The notes under the pieces were generated by a model that made no database searches, was not told the DNA's origin, and saw only the letters and a program-made list of their open reading frames with translations. A stretch of 36,459 bases of DNA from Plakobranchus ocellatus (lineage: Eukaryota; Mollusca; Gastropoda; Plakobranchidae). Location: contig BLXT01001596.1 of NCBI GenBank assembly GCA_019648995.1, forward strand, positions 687,046-723,504, written 5' to 3'. Positions 1 through 11,000 of this stretch are shown here, one piece after another. How positions within the stretch are numbered: the first letter of the stretch is position 1; each line of letters opens with the position of its first letter. A program made the position numbers and the translations under genes.

Positions 1-1100
1 CCCCCCCCCGAGGCTTTCAGCACCAAACATCAAAAGCAAAAAACAAAAAAGAAGCTAAAATCTGGATGTATTTTCCCGGACCCTTTTTCCTTCATTTACA
101 CTCTCTCTTCCTCCTCCTCCTCTCCCCCCCTTCAATTTGAGTGTATCTTCTGCACCACACCGACAAAAGAATAACCCAAGAAGTATATAAAAGTGACCTT
201 CTATCAGGACGGCATCTCATCCTGCATGTCAAATTGCTGAGGTACAAAAAAAGAGAAAACCCGCAAACTTCAACCTTTTGAATTATCCAGCTAATTTCTT
301 ATTCCAAAAATTTTTTTCCATATAATTTTTTATCCGCCAATGCTTCAAGACAATAGTAGGCTAATCTTGGAAAATCTCACCTTCTACATAAAATCTGAAC
401 AATGAGTAACAAAGGGTGGTCGTGCTCATTTTTTTTTTCTTTTCTGTGAACACTTTTTTAGATTAGCGTACTCTGTTATGTTTTCCTAAAGCATCTGGTG
501 TCAACCCTAGGGACCCAACTAGATGTTTTCATTAGAACCTCTACAGTCAAGGCAACTATCAGATTCCCAATAAAGTTCCCTCAGGGTTAGATACTAAAGG
601 GCCAGGTTTATTCCTGGCTGGAGCTCTACAGAGTAAGTTGTGTTATTCGTATCATATGTGTGAGGGTCTGACAGAATCAGCCACTTGGTGAAGGGAAGCC
701 AAACTGAGTTATGAGGCCCAAAACATGAAAAGATGACTACCGCTAAAAAAAAAAAAATAATACTTTCAAACATTGCCTTGTTCTTCGTCCATTCTTCTAA
801 ATTATATTTATTTCAAATTTTTTAAAGTATATGGTGTTTGTCACATTTTGAGAGAACTTAAATGCTATTTTCTCAAAATCAATTTTCTTAAATTTTGGAC
901 ACATAAAAATTCACCAAAAAATCAGAAAATCAACATTTTGAGGTCAAATAACTTTAAAGGTATTCAGAAAACACATCAAAACTCAATTTTGATATACTGA
1001 TTTTCTCAGACTCACTCACATATGTTCATGAGACCATACAAACACAACTATGTTATGAACATAATGAAAAATGGCATAAAAAAAATTGGACATTTGTATC
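1..1100. other. Noncoding flank, nothing recognised
   Basis: AT-rich with poly-C at the window edge and pyrimidine runs. Positions 485-720 are visibly less AT-rich than their surroundings and might be part of a dispersed repeat or exon, but no conserved peptide or RNA was recognised in either strand. Confidence 0.5.
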
Positions 1101-1143
<43 letters not shown>

Positions 1144-1170
1144 TAGATAGATATATATATACACACATGT
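1101..1170. repeat. AT / GATA / CA compound microsatellite
   Basis: A long (AT)n run passes into AGATAGATAGAT, then (AT)n, then ACACACATG. It also produces a Tyr-Ile repeat frame on the minus strand that is not a gene. Confidence 0.95.
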
Positions 1171-3117
1171 ATGATTAATCAGATTTGTTTCCCATATGAT
1201 TGATGTCATTTGAAATATCATCTTTACGCATTTTGGAAATATGTTTATGTGCATGGCAAAGTCTGGTGTGACAAGACACGTGCATTTTCTGAGAGATTCA
1301 CACAGCTCGAAATTACAAAAATAAATACAAGTGAAGTGGAAGACATTATCCTCGTCACTATAAAGAAACTGGCCATTGCTTAGCTGTGGTAAACCAGAGG
1401 ATGCCTGCAATTCATACATGAACTTGATGTTTTAAAAGATATAATCTGACCTTTCCACACAAGATGAGTCACTCATAAGAATCGCCTCACAGGATTTTAA
1501 GCAAAATATTTGAAAATGATTGGAGCACGGCTGGGAATGGCCAAGCATAAAAAAGACTGAAATTTTACCAAAGGCATGAGCTATAACTTTTTTTTTTCTT
1601 TTTCTTTTTTTAAATTAAACGTAAAAATCATAATTAAATTGTAAAAAAAGGTGGAAGCAGTGTTTTGATGAGCGGACGAAAAGGTCATGATACCTAATCT
1701 TGTTGAAGATAACAAAAAAAAATTTTTTTTCATTTTTTTTATGTTACATTACAAGTGGTTATACCACGGACATAAGCCAAAACGTTTTTATTTTTTAAAA
1801 CATTTTCTGCCACTTATTTTGCTCTATGCTCCTGCTCGGCAACTGATGATAAATGACTCATTTCCTGTGGCAAGTCACATGCAGTGCAGTTTCAATAAAA
1901 ATAGCATACCTTATCATACACCACACACATGTGTAACAGAACACTATTTCCTAGTCAAGTGAACTCGTTACTTGCACTTCAGAATGGATATCTTTGGTTG
2001 ACTTCAACAGTGTAAAAAATAATATAAGTTCTTTTAAGAAAAAGAAAAAAATAAAAAAAAACAGACAAAGAACGAATGTTCTGAGAATAGTTCCTATGAG
2101 TGGGAAGTCAAACTTTCAACATTTTTGACCATTGATAGAAACTAAAACGCACCATTCTGTGAGCTTTGTGATCATGAAAGCTCAATAGCAATATAAAGAT
2201 TCCATGCCGAGATATAACAATTTAAAGTTGTTTTTGAATGCATTCAAACTTTAAGAATTAATAAATGTTTTTTCCAAAAAAAAATGTTTTAAAATGTTAT
2301 TCCCAAAGTGTCTCATGTGGCATCCAACTCATTAGAACTGTTCTCAGGACATAAAATTCATAGAAGAATCAGTTTTTTAAAACGTGCAAACTTTCCACAT
2401 ATAATGTACGTATTGAAAGCCGCATACTCAGAACGAGTTACATACTTTAGAAGTGACAATCTTTTTTGAGATTTGAAATGGTGAGCTCTAGAAAGAGCCA
2501 TGTGTAGCATATGCTTGCTTAAATATATATATAAGATTCTTTACAGTGCATTTAACATTTTTTTACAAGTTTTGCCAACGGGGAGGAAACAACATTAGAC
2601 ATCTTTAGTTTTCAATACTGTGATCTGTCACATCTGACTCATCTACAGTATTTTTCAAGAAACATTTTTTTTTTCTGTACATCATTGTTCACACAAATGC
2701 AGGGTCCAAATGAAACCTTTGCAGTAATTTCATCAATTAAATTAATTTGGTTTTTTTTTCACAATGGAATGTCAGTTTAAAAAAATAAAAGAAAAAGAAT
2801 GCAGAATATTATAGTCTATTTCTTATCAAATACAATAATCGTAAGTAAAATTAACAGCAGTAACCCTTCACCATAATTCACACCAAGTTACAATCAACTG
2901 TCAACTATTTACAAGGAGAGGAGATGTGAGTGACTCGACAGGAGCGCAGTAAGAAGTTCAGGCTAATAAGGGAAAGGAAAGTTGATGAAATTCTGTGACT
3001 CACATGATATGTAACAATTTTACAAAATAAGACCGAATTGCGAATCTAAAATGTTGATGAAGATTTACATGGGCTTGCCAGACTCATAATGTAAATCCGA
3101 TGTTTTAAATGACATTT
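1171..3117. other. Noncoding, nothing recognised
   Basis: Only AT-rich DNA with A and T homopolymers and short frames without homology that I can recognise. It lies beyond the LARGE stop, so it may be transcribed 3' sequence or intergenic. Confidence 0.5.
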
Positions 3118-3500
3118 TATCTTCACATAAAGCAAGTTTGAATTAAGTCTAAGAAGTAAAGTGGCTCTTTTGTTTTCATGTAAAGCAAGTGTACAGGGTA
3201 AAATGATTTACATCTTTTTGTATAGCAAGCTGTAAAGTCTAAAAGGTAACATGATGCTTATTTCATGTAAAGTAAATTTAAAAAGCATTAAAAGTAAAGG
3301 AACTCTGAACTTCAAATACAGCATATTTATGAAGTCTAAAGAGTAAAGTGAATCTTTATCTTCATGTAAAGCAAACTTATAAAGTTGAAAAGGTAAAATA
3401 ACTTTTATCTTTATGCAAAAATAATGTGAGTCTTGTCTTCATGCACAGAAAGTTTATTAAGTCTGAAGGGTAAAGTGACTCTTGTGTTTATGCATAATTT
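3118..3500. repeat. Degenerate ~50-bp minisatellite, about 8 units
   Basis: Units resemble cttcatgtaaagcaa-(n)-aagtctaaaaggtaaagtgactctt, starting near 3120, 3174, 3220, 3262, 3310, 3360, 3409 and 3437. Lengths vary from about 28 to 55 bp, so the array is old and has indels. Confidence 0.8.
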
Positions 3501-3912
3501 GTTATAACATCCTAAGAGAAACTTCACTTGATATCACAATAAGAATCTTAAGAGATGAAAAATGAGGCGTTTGCACTACGTGTATGCACATTGTCCATAT
3601 TTTTCTAGAGCCTGACACAACGGCAACTTGACTTGTTGAGACAGACTTCTACACAAATCATCAAAAAAAGATATGTCAGTGCTAAGAACATCTTTCATCT
3701 TGCAGATGAATTTCACAACAGGAACACTGGACAGCAAAGACTAGAAGCCATTTAAAACGATTTGATAAATCTTACAAAATGTTTCTACCTTTTTTTTTTT
3801 ACTGTTAAAGTGATAACTTTGGCAGAAAACAATTTTCAAAAAGAATCTTAAGGGATTCAGAGACACGAGCAAAATACAATTGTAAAAAATCATCAGTGTA
3901 TAGAGAGGTAAC

Positions 3913-3913
3913 T

Positions 3914-3947
<34 letters not shown>
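3913..3947. repeat. T8 followed by A27 homopolymer
   Basis: Eight T then 27 A. It could be a retroposon tail, but no flanking element body or target-site duplication was seen. Confidence 0.85.
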
Positions 3948-4244
3948 CCAAGCAAACGCAATAAAATTATAGCAAAAATTTGAAAAACCAAAAAAAAATT
4001 ATTGCCTTACATATAAATATTTCAATTTCAATTATTTAACTTTCAATGTAATATCCTTTCAATTACTTCTCTTTTTAAACAGAGAATTTCACTACCTTGT
4101 TTTGTTTTACAACACCATCCACTCAAAGCAAAGTTAGGAAAAAATTTATAAGCATAGAATCGCGTTTACAATGCACTGTTTTTTTTTTCTTTTGTTTTTT
4201 ATTTTGTTTTTTTGTTGTTTTGTTTTTGTTTTGTTTTTTGTTTT

Positions 4245-4268
4245 NNNGGGGGGGGGGGGGGGGGGGGG
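4245..4268. other. Assembly gap (NNN) at a T-rich / poly-G junction
   Basis: Three N at 4245-4247 separate a T/G-rich low-complexity run from 21 consecutive G. The true length and sequence here are unreliable. Confidence 0.95.
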
Positions 4269-4842
4269 CATAAAAAAGTAATAATGTTAGTTCAATGGAA
4301 AATGCATGTTGTAAAAACACATAAATATTGCAAATTAATACCATAGAATCACTACTGAGTAGTCTGAAATCAGCAAAGATTCTTTTTTTATATAAGTACA
4401 CAATAAAGCAAGTAACAGGAAGGATGCACAAAATCATCAATACCTCATTTAAGACTTAAAGAAATAATCATGGATTTATATTACAATCTTGTACAAGAAA
4501 ATTTGAAATGTTTAAAAGGAAAAATGAAAATCTCCAGTTCAAAAGGAAATCCTCCAAAGCATGTTGAATTTTTGTGTGGGTGAGACCAGATGACTTTTTT
4601 TTCCCCCTAAACCTCTTGGCTTTTTTCAGTTCAAAGCTATCTCTTTAAAAAAAAGTTCATGATAACAATCTGGTTCTCTGCTCTCAATTTTTAACATGCT
4701 TACTCATCTCAAGGCTACCATATCGTTTGTTCCATAAACATTCTCCTAAAACAATACAAAACTAGTTATAGAATCACCGGGTACAGTTTTGCGTGAATGC
4801 TCATCATTGCTTATGGCCACAAAAAATGGATACAGCTCACAA

Positions 4843-4975
4843 CATTTAGAGCTACTTGAAAAGTTAAACAAAACTGAATAAAAACTCAAACATTTCGAGT
4901 TACTCTCAAAGATTTAAACAAAAAAAGTTGAAACTCAAGCATTTCGAGCTACTCTCAAAGTCAAACAAAGCTGAG
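4843..4975. repeat. ~49-bp tandem repeat, about 2.7 units
   Basis: The motif catttcgagctactctcaaag recurs at 4843 (as catttagagctacttgaaaag), 4891 and 4940, each followed by a ttaaacaaa..gaaactcaa stretch. Confidence 0.85.
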
Positions 4976-5989
4976 AGTTTAAGAGCAAAAAGCGGAAACA
5001 ACCAAATCACACATTAATAGAGTTGTAAACAAATGGTTCATTTTGAAACATTGGTCGGCGATCTGCGCCAAGAACCAGCGCATTACGCCCCACAAAAACT
5101 TACCTTGTTCGATGTTGGCAAAAGCAAAAGAAACAGATCTTGAGTTGACAAAAAAGTGTAGAATGGGTTCGAACGGATGAAACAGAAACAACCAGATTTA
5201 TTTTCACAACCAGAATACCGATCTACAAACAAAAGCGCCGCTGAAAACAGAATGAGCGGCATTCAGAAGTTTCTAACAAGGAATAAGTCTGCAACTGGCA
5301 CAACCGTGGTGGTTTAATTGTGCATGGAGCTATGGTTTTTTTATTATTTCTCCGTTTTGATTTTTCCTTTCTCTCTCTCTCTCTTATTTTGTTTTTCTCA
5401 TCAATTTATTGATTCTCTCAAATATTTAAAATCCATTCACTATCTTACTGTTGGCATTATAATAATATCCCTCTCATATGATGACCAAGCTCTTTACTAA
5501 CAGAAGATTTTACGATAGCTTGGAAAAACCAAAGTCTGTTTTTAAAAAGGCAGACAAACAAAAGCAGCGCTTACAAAAGGCCATCTAAATCTAATTCCTG
5601 TCAATTTCCATCAATTTTCCACCTAAATAATCCCACTATAAACTTTTAATTGCTTTCACAGGTCTGAAAGGTTATTTAAATTCAATGTCGGAAAACAAAA
5701 TTTCATGCCGACTAGAACTACTTGTCTCGCCCTAGATCTCTAGCTAGTCCACCTTTCCTATATGTTTTGCTAGGGGGCTATAAACAGATTAAGTTTCTCC
5801 ACTTGATTTAAAACATATCTATTGTATACCATTTCCCTATGTAAATATTCACATAATGCAATGCCTAGATCATACCAAAGATGTTAAATGATACCAAAAA
5901 AACAAAAGTGATCACAAAATTTAAAAATATATTCTCTACAACATAAAAATAAACAGCAGGAATTATCATCTAACAATAGATGTTTCACT

Positions 5990-6170
5990 CAGTCTTCGCA
6001 CAGCATCTCAGCCATCTGGATCTTCACTTCTTGTCTCTATTGCTCTCTGCTCTCAATGATGTTACATAATACTATTCTATCTTGTCTTGTATATTCTTTG
6101 ATGTTACCTAAATATCACATCTTAGGTCTTCCTTTTCCCCGCCATTTTCTATAATACATGACATAATGTT
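5990..6170 (-). mobile_element. Decayed LINE ORF2 C-terminal fragment
   Basis: Read on the minus strand, one frame gives WRGKGRPKM, stop, YLGNIKEYTRQDR, then ESREQ, stop, RQEVKIQMAEMLCED. This order resembles the C-terminal tail of many LINE reverse transcriptases (RGRPR..YLDNIKEWTG....DR..WR). Two stops interrupt it. Only about 60 residues are recognisable, and the RT domain expected at higher coordinates was not found, so it is a truncated remnant downstream of LARGE. Orientation is opposite to the RT relic in the intergenic region, so they are separate insertions. Confidence 0.6.
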
Positions 6171-7990
6171 TTTTAAACTATCAGATCAGAGCTGTGAAAG
6201 AGGATTTAGGATTTAACTTAGATCACACTTGGGAAACTGCACGACTATTTTGGCTTTTCTGCATAAAGATTGTTTCTCACAGATTGCTACTTGACAGAAA
6301 TATTGGGTCTGAATTTTACACAAACATATAACAAGTGGTCTTAGTAGTTGTTTTCACTTTTCGAAGTTCTTTTCTTTTTTTGCTGTAAATTATTTCACCT
6401 TTTTAACCAAATTCATAGACTTACTCTCTTAACCATGGCAAGCATAAAAGACTCTTAAGTTTGGGGGGTGGGGGGGGTGTTTTAAAGAAGGAACCGGTGT
6501 GTTTTCCTCTTTCATTCTTTTGTGTAGATAGTTTAAACTGTTCTTTAATAAAGCAGGCATGAAAATAAATTTGGTAAACATTTGAGGAATTTTAAGTGAA
6601 AAAAGTCACCAAAGAATAAATTATTGCACATTACAAATAAAACTACAAGCAAGAGGTTTTGTGCAGCTCTGAAAGCTACTGTGATATCATTTACTCAGCC
6701 TAACATATTTAGCAATACTAAAGAGCTAGTACAAAGCAGCTAAGCTATCCTTTTCTTGGTTTCTCATCTCTTTTCTTATTATTCACGCAGTGGAGGACAC
6801 ATATTGTCTGTTCTGCAGAAGCTGTCCCTCATGTTTTATCACTTGCAGCTGAAACGGAATTTCTACAATTGTAGGACAGCAACAAAAAATTCAAACATCA
6901 AAGAAATAATATATACAAAATGTTGGACATATTGTGCATTAGTAAATATTATGTACAAACAAATTATTGTTCTTTTGAAGATCCGGAGCTACAGAGACAG
7001 CAGATACTTCCACTTCTTTCCAGTTTGTTTTCTATGAGTTATTCAAACATTATTTGTGCCATACAGGTGGCAGTGGTAACTGGTCTCTTCTTTTAATTTT
7101 TTTTTTTTTTAACTTTTCTTCCTCCTCAAATACTCACAATCCTGCTTTATAATGCATTTCTCTCTTTGTGCTAGCAATCCACTTTAGTCAACTTGCTTTC
7201 AAGTTTTTTACATCCCTGCTATTTATTAATTTCAAAAGATGTATACATACTTCTGTATTATGTTTCAAAAAAAATTTTTTTTTTTTTTAATGAGAAAATG
7301 CTCTCACAAAAAATAAAACAAAAATATCTTGTCAGATTAAACTGTACATCAAAATACGAAAAATTTTCATTGAGGATGATAACTGCTAGTGTACCACTCC
7401 CACAGAGTAACTCCGATTGCCGCTCCATATGTGAGTCATCCAAGGTAAATCAGGCACAGGTTGCTGTGAGTAATTTTACACTAAAACCTTTTTAATAATT
7501 TTCATTCATTCTAAAAGTTTATAAAAATTACATCTTTAAATTTGCATATAGTTTGACCAAAATGAGGAAAGAGACATCAGGTTGTTTTTTTTTTCTATTG
7601 TTTATAACAGAATCAAATATATTTTAAAAATGATGATCATAAATCAATCTATCTGAAATGTGACTTCTGCCTGATTCACTTTGGTTGCCTCACATATGTG
7701 TTCAGCCAATAAGAGCAGAAACATAACTCAATTGGAGAGACTTTTGTATGAGCCAAATATGACAGAAGATCATCAAAAATCATTTAAAAGCGCTAAAAAA
7801 CAGACGAGCCTAAACATAATTAAGATGGGAACAACATCAGTCCACACAGATGTTCTGAAGTGGAGCTTGGACAAAAGCGGACAGCTCGAAATAAATTACT
7901 ACTGATATTTTACAGGTGAATCATCACAGTAATATCATAAACAATCCTCAATAACAAACAAAACTACTATATACATCTTGTGGTTTCAGT
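6171..7990 (-). other. Immediate downstream region of LARGE, probable 3' UTR in part
   Basis: Directly follows the LARGE stop codon. A minus-strand AATAAA at 7227-7222 (plus-strand tttatt) would give a 3' UTR of about 0.77 kb, and a nearer ATTAAA variant lies near 7491. Neither can be confirmed from sequence alone. Short frames here, such as 6756-7037 and 7681-7905, have no recognisable motif. Confidence 0.4.
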
Positions 7991-8078
7991 TCATTCCACT
8001 GATAAATACTTCAAAGCTCTTATGCCGTATTTTTTGGACAAATCTCTCTGGAACTCTCCCTTGAGTATTTTTAAGCAC
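7991..8078 (-). CDS. LARGE: LARGE coding exon 19: C-terminus and stop
   Basis: Residues 695-723 and a TGA stop at 7993-7991. The tail [16 protein letters not shown] aligns with human MSRRYGFAALKYLTAE, three residues short of the human end. Acceptor CTTTTCAG|GTGCTT. Confidence 0.94.
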
Positions 8079-11000
8079 CTGAAAAGCACAGAGAAAAATT
8101 TATAAGACTTTCTTAAAAAAAAAAAAACAAAAAAAACATGCATTTTAACCAGAAAGTTCAGTTTTGTTCCACCCCTTTTATTAGATTTTTTTCTTGAAAA
8201 AAAATAAACCACATGACTTATGATTAGTGCAGATTAGAAAGGAGATTGATATGAACACTAAACTAAATATCAAATTTAGTCTCTGTTGAATTCAGTTTTG
8301 CAATTCACAATAGTTTTGTATATCTTTGTTAAGCACTTAAAAGAGTTCTGTAAATTTCATCCCTATCCCTCTAGGTAAATGAACGACTCTAAATAGAAAA
8401 TTTTAAAACTAAGTATTGGTTTAGACGCATAATATAGAATATAATTTTCATACATTAGCACTAATAAGAGAAATATAGTTGCAGCTTGAGATAGTATGGA
8501 GTATGGTTTCCTCAAATCAGCATTATTAAGAGCAATATAATTACAGTTTGAGATAAACTCAAAGTATGGAGTACAGTTTCCTAAGATTAGCCTTATTTAG
8601 AACAACATAGTTACAGCTTGAGATTCAAAATCACAACAGATCAGTGTATGCTGTGTCCTCTTCAAGTACCAGATCTGAATCAGCCAATTATATTCCTCTG
8701 CTAATATAATCTGCCTAACTTTTCTATTCTTTGGAGTAAAAAAAAAAAAAAAAAAGACAAAAACTCATTTTTTTGTGTATATAAAAAAACTTACTTTCTA
8801 TACAGTGAACTGGACCTGAATTTGGCAATGTCGAAGCTTGGAGCATGAGGCATATGAATAATGAATGCATTTGGAAGCACCAAAAACTCATAGCTGTGGA
8901 GGAAAGTTTGATAAGAGTTGTGATTCATGACAATAAAATAGATAAAAAGTGACAGACTAAACAATGAGGCCTAAGTTAAAATATAATGATGGATAACCAC
9001 GATATGAGAGATTATGTGTATGGCAAAATAGGCCCTATGCTTTCTAAGGATCATTAAGTATAGACTTCAAGTACATCAAACATTGCTAGATTTTCCCAAA
9101 GATTGTGAGAAAACTTGATTGTAAAAAGCTTGAGAACTAGTATAAATGTTTCAATTTTTTTGCTTTTTCTGTGAAGTTTGAAATTGTGCAAACTGGATGG
9201 GGCCGAGTTTATTCCGGGTAAGATATGGAATTTTTAACGATGGTAACAACAAGAACTTACTTTTGAGCATCAAGCTCCATGATATGTGAGACTTTGTTCC
9301 AGCCAAAGCCTAGGAACCTTGAGTCAAATTTAGGAATGTCTTTATGTACAACCACATAGGGTTCAAAATCTTGCACCCATGGGACCTGCACACAGCAAAA
9401 CAAAAATAGCGAAACTAATATAAGACATACACCGATTCATGGTTCATAGCATGGAAAGCTTGAAAACTCATATCAGCTAAATGAAAGAATGATTTAAAAG
9501 ATTAACATAATGCAATACAGGGCCACCTATGTAAAGGGATTTTGTTTAAATTTGTATTACTGAGACTGGTTGTTTTTACAATTTTACGCTATAACACACA
9601 AAAAAAAAAACCTCCTTACCCATGCTCACATACTTGGGGAATTTAACCATTTTATTTTTTAGTATTTGTAATCTCAATAGGTAATTATAAATGGGCACGA
9701 TCACCAATTGGGAAGCACAAATATTTTACACTGACAAAAGCCATTTTGGCGAAGCAATTTCACTTTTATTTACTATTAATTTACCTTGTGAGTACCGTTT
9801 AGTGTCATATATAATGTGCAGTTGGCAACTGTTTACTTTATTGGTACTTAATCTTACTGTACAAGAACTTGAAGTTGGTTGTGGTAAACGCAATCGCTCG
9901 AAGCTTAAAGAAAAAAGGCTCTTTATTTGCTGCAGCAAATTAAAAAGCAGTATTGTCTGCAGACTTAACAATAACAATACTGCCTTTCATTTGACTACAG
10001 GAGTAATCCAGCTCAAAGGAGTGGGGAGATGTTGATTCATGTTGCTTTACATAATTATAGCCAATGCCTCTTGAGACATATGTCACAATCTCTGACTGGT
10101 ATTTTCAGATGTACAAAAAACTGTCAAAATTTCTACTGCAGAAGAAAAAATTTCAGAGCCTCTCTCACCACATATGGCGTGGTTGCTGTTCTCCACTTGG
10201 CATAATTTGTGGGTGCGTGACCTTTCGCCCAGACATGATATCTATAAAGGAACGAAAAATATGTGAAAATTTTCAAAATTTTACAATTTTAGAGTTTTGA
10301 ACTAAGAGACATCGAATTAAAAATAAATAAATTGTAAAAAAAAAAACAAAAAAAAAAACATAGAATCTGCGTACATAAAATAAATTACTTGTAGGCTACT
10401 TTAAAGTATGATATCAGAAAAAAAATATTACTAGCTAAAAGAGAAACAGCTGTTTGTCTGCAGCAGAGATGGAAGGCAAATTATTCCCATATGGTTGGAG
10501 ATTTAAAAAAAAAAAAAAAAGATTTTGCACATTTCATACAGTTAAACTTTTGAAATTCATAAACAGATATTTTTCAACATCCTCAGTCATGCTCAACGTC
10601 AACTATTTTCTGATAAATGCTTCATTTCTTGAGAGAGAATCAAATATTTTCTGGTCAATACACTGATACAATGAGTAAACACAGTTATTTTTTTCTTAAG
10701 TGTGTCCATACATACCTGAAGGTAAACAAAGTGCCCATGTCAAGCATTGAAAGCAGTTCAGTTTTAGACTTGGGAAATTCAAGACGATAACGCTGAGTCT
10801 CAAAGGCAGGAACTACCAAGGCCTGCAAAAACCAAGATGCAATCAAACAAAATTAACACAATGATAGAAAAAAATTAAATTATGGAGGATGGTGAAAAGC
10901 CTTTGGCAGTTTTTTTAATGATTGAATTGAGATTACACGAGCTCATTTTTTTTTTTTTTTGAGAATGTCCTTTACTCACATTAACAGAAAAGAGCTAAGT

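Noticed and set aside
3118..3500. CRISPR-like regular spacing of a ~50-bp repeat
   Set aside because: Units are degenerate, vary in length and have no unique spacers of constant size, and the DNA is plainly animal.
4123..4440. Minus-strand frame with poly-Pro and Lys/Asn/Gln run
   Set aside because: It crosses the NNN gap and the poly-G and T/G low-complexity run. Nothing in it resembles a protein domain.
5150..5185. GGTTCGAAC near 5168, like a Pol III B box
   Set aside because: No A box at the proper distance and no tRNA fold; a nine-base match is expected by chance.
9691..10035. 114-codon plus-strand frame in LARGE intron 16
   Set aside because: Long for chance, but the opposite strand is open over the same span, there is no recognisable motif, and it is antisense within an intron.
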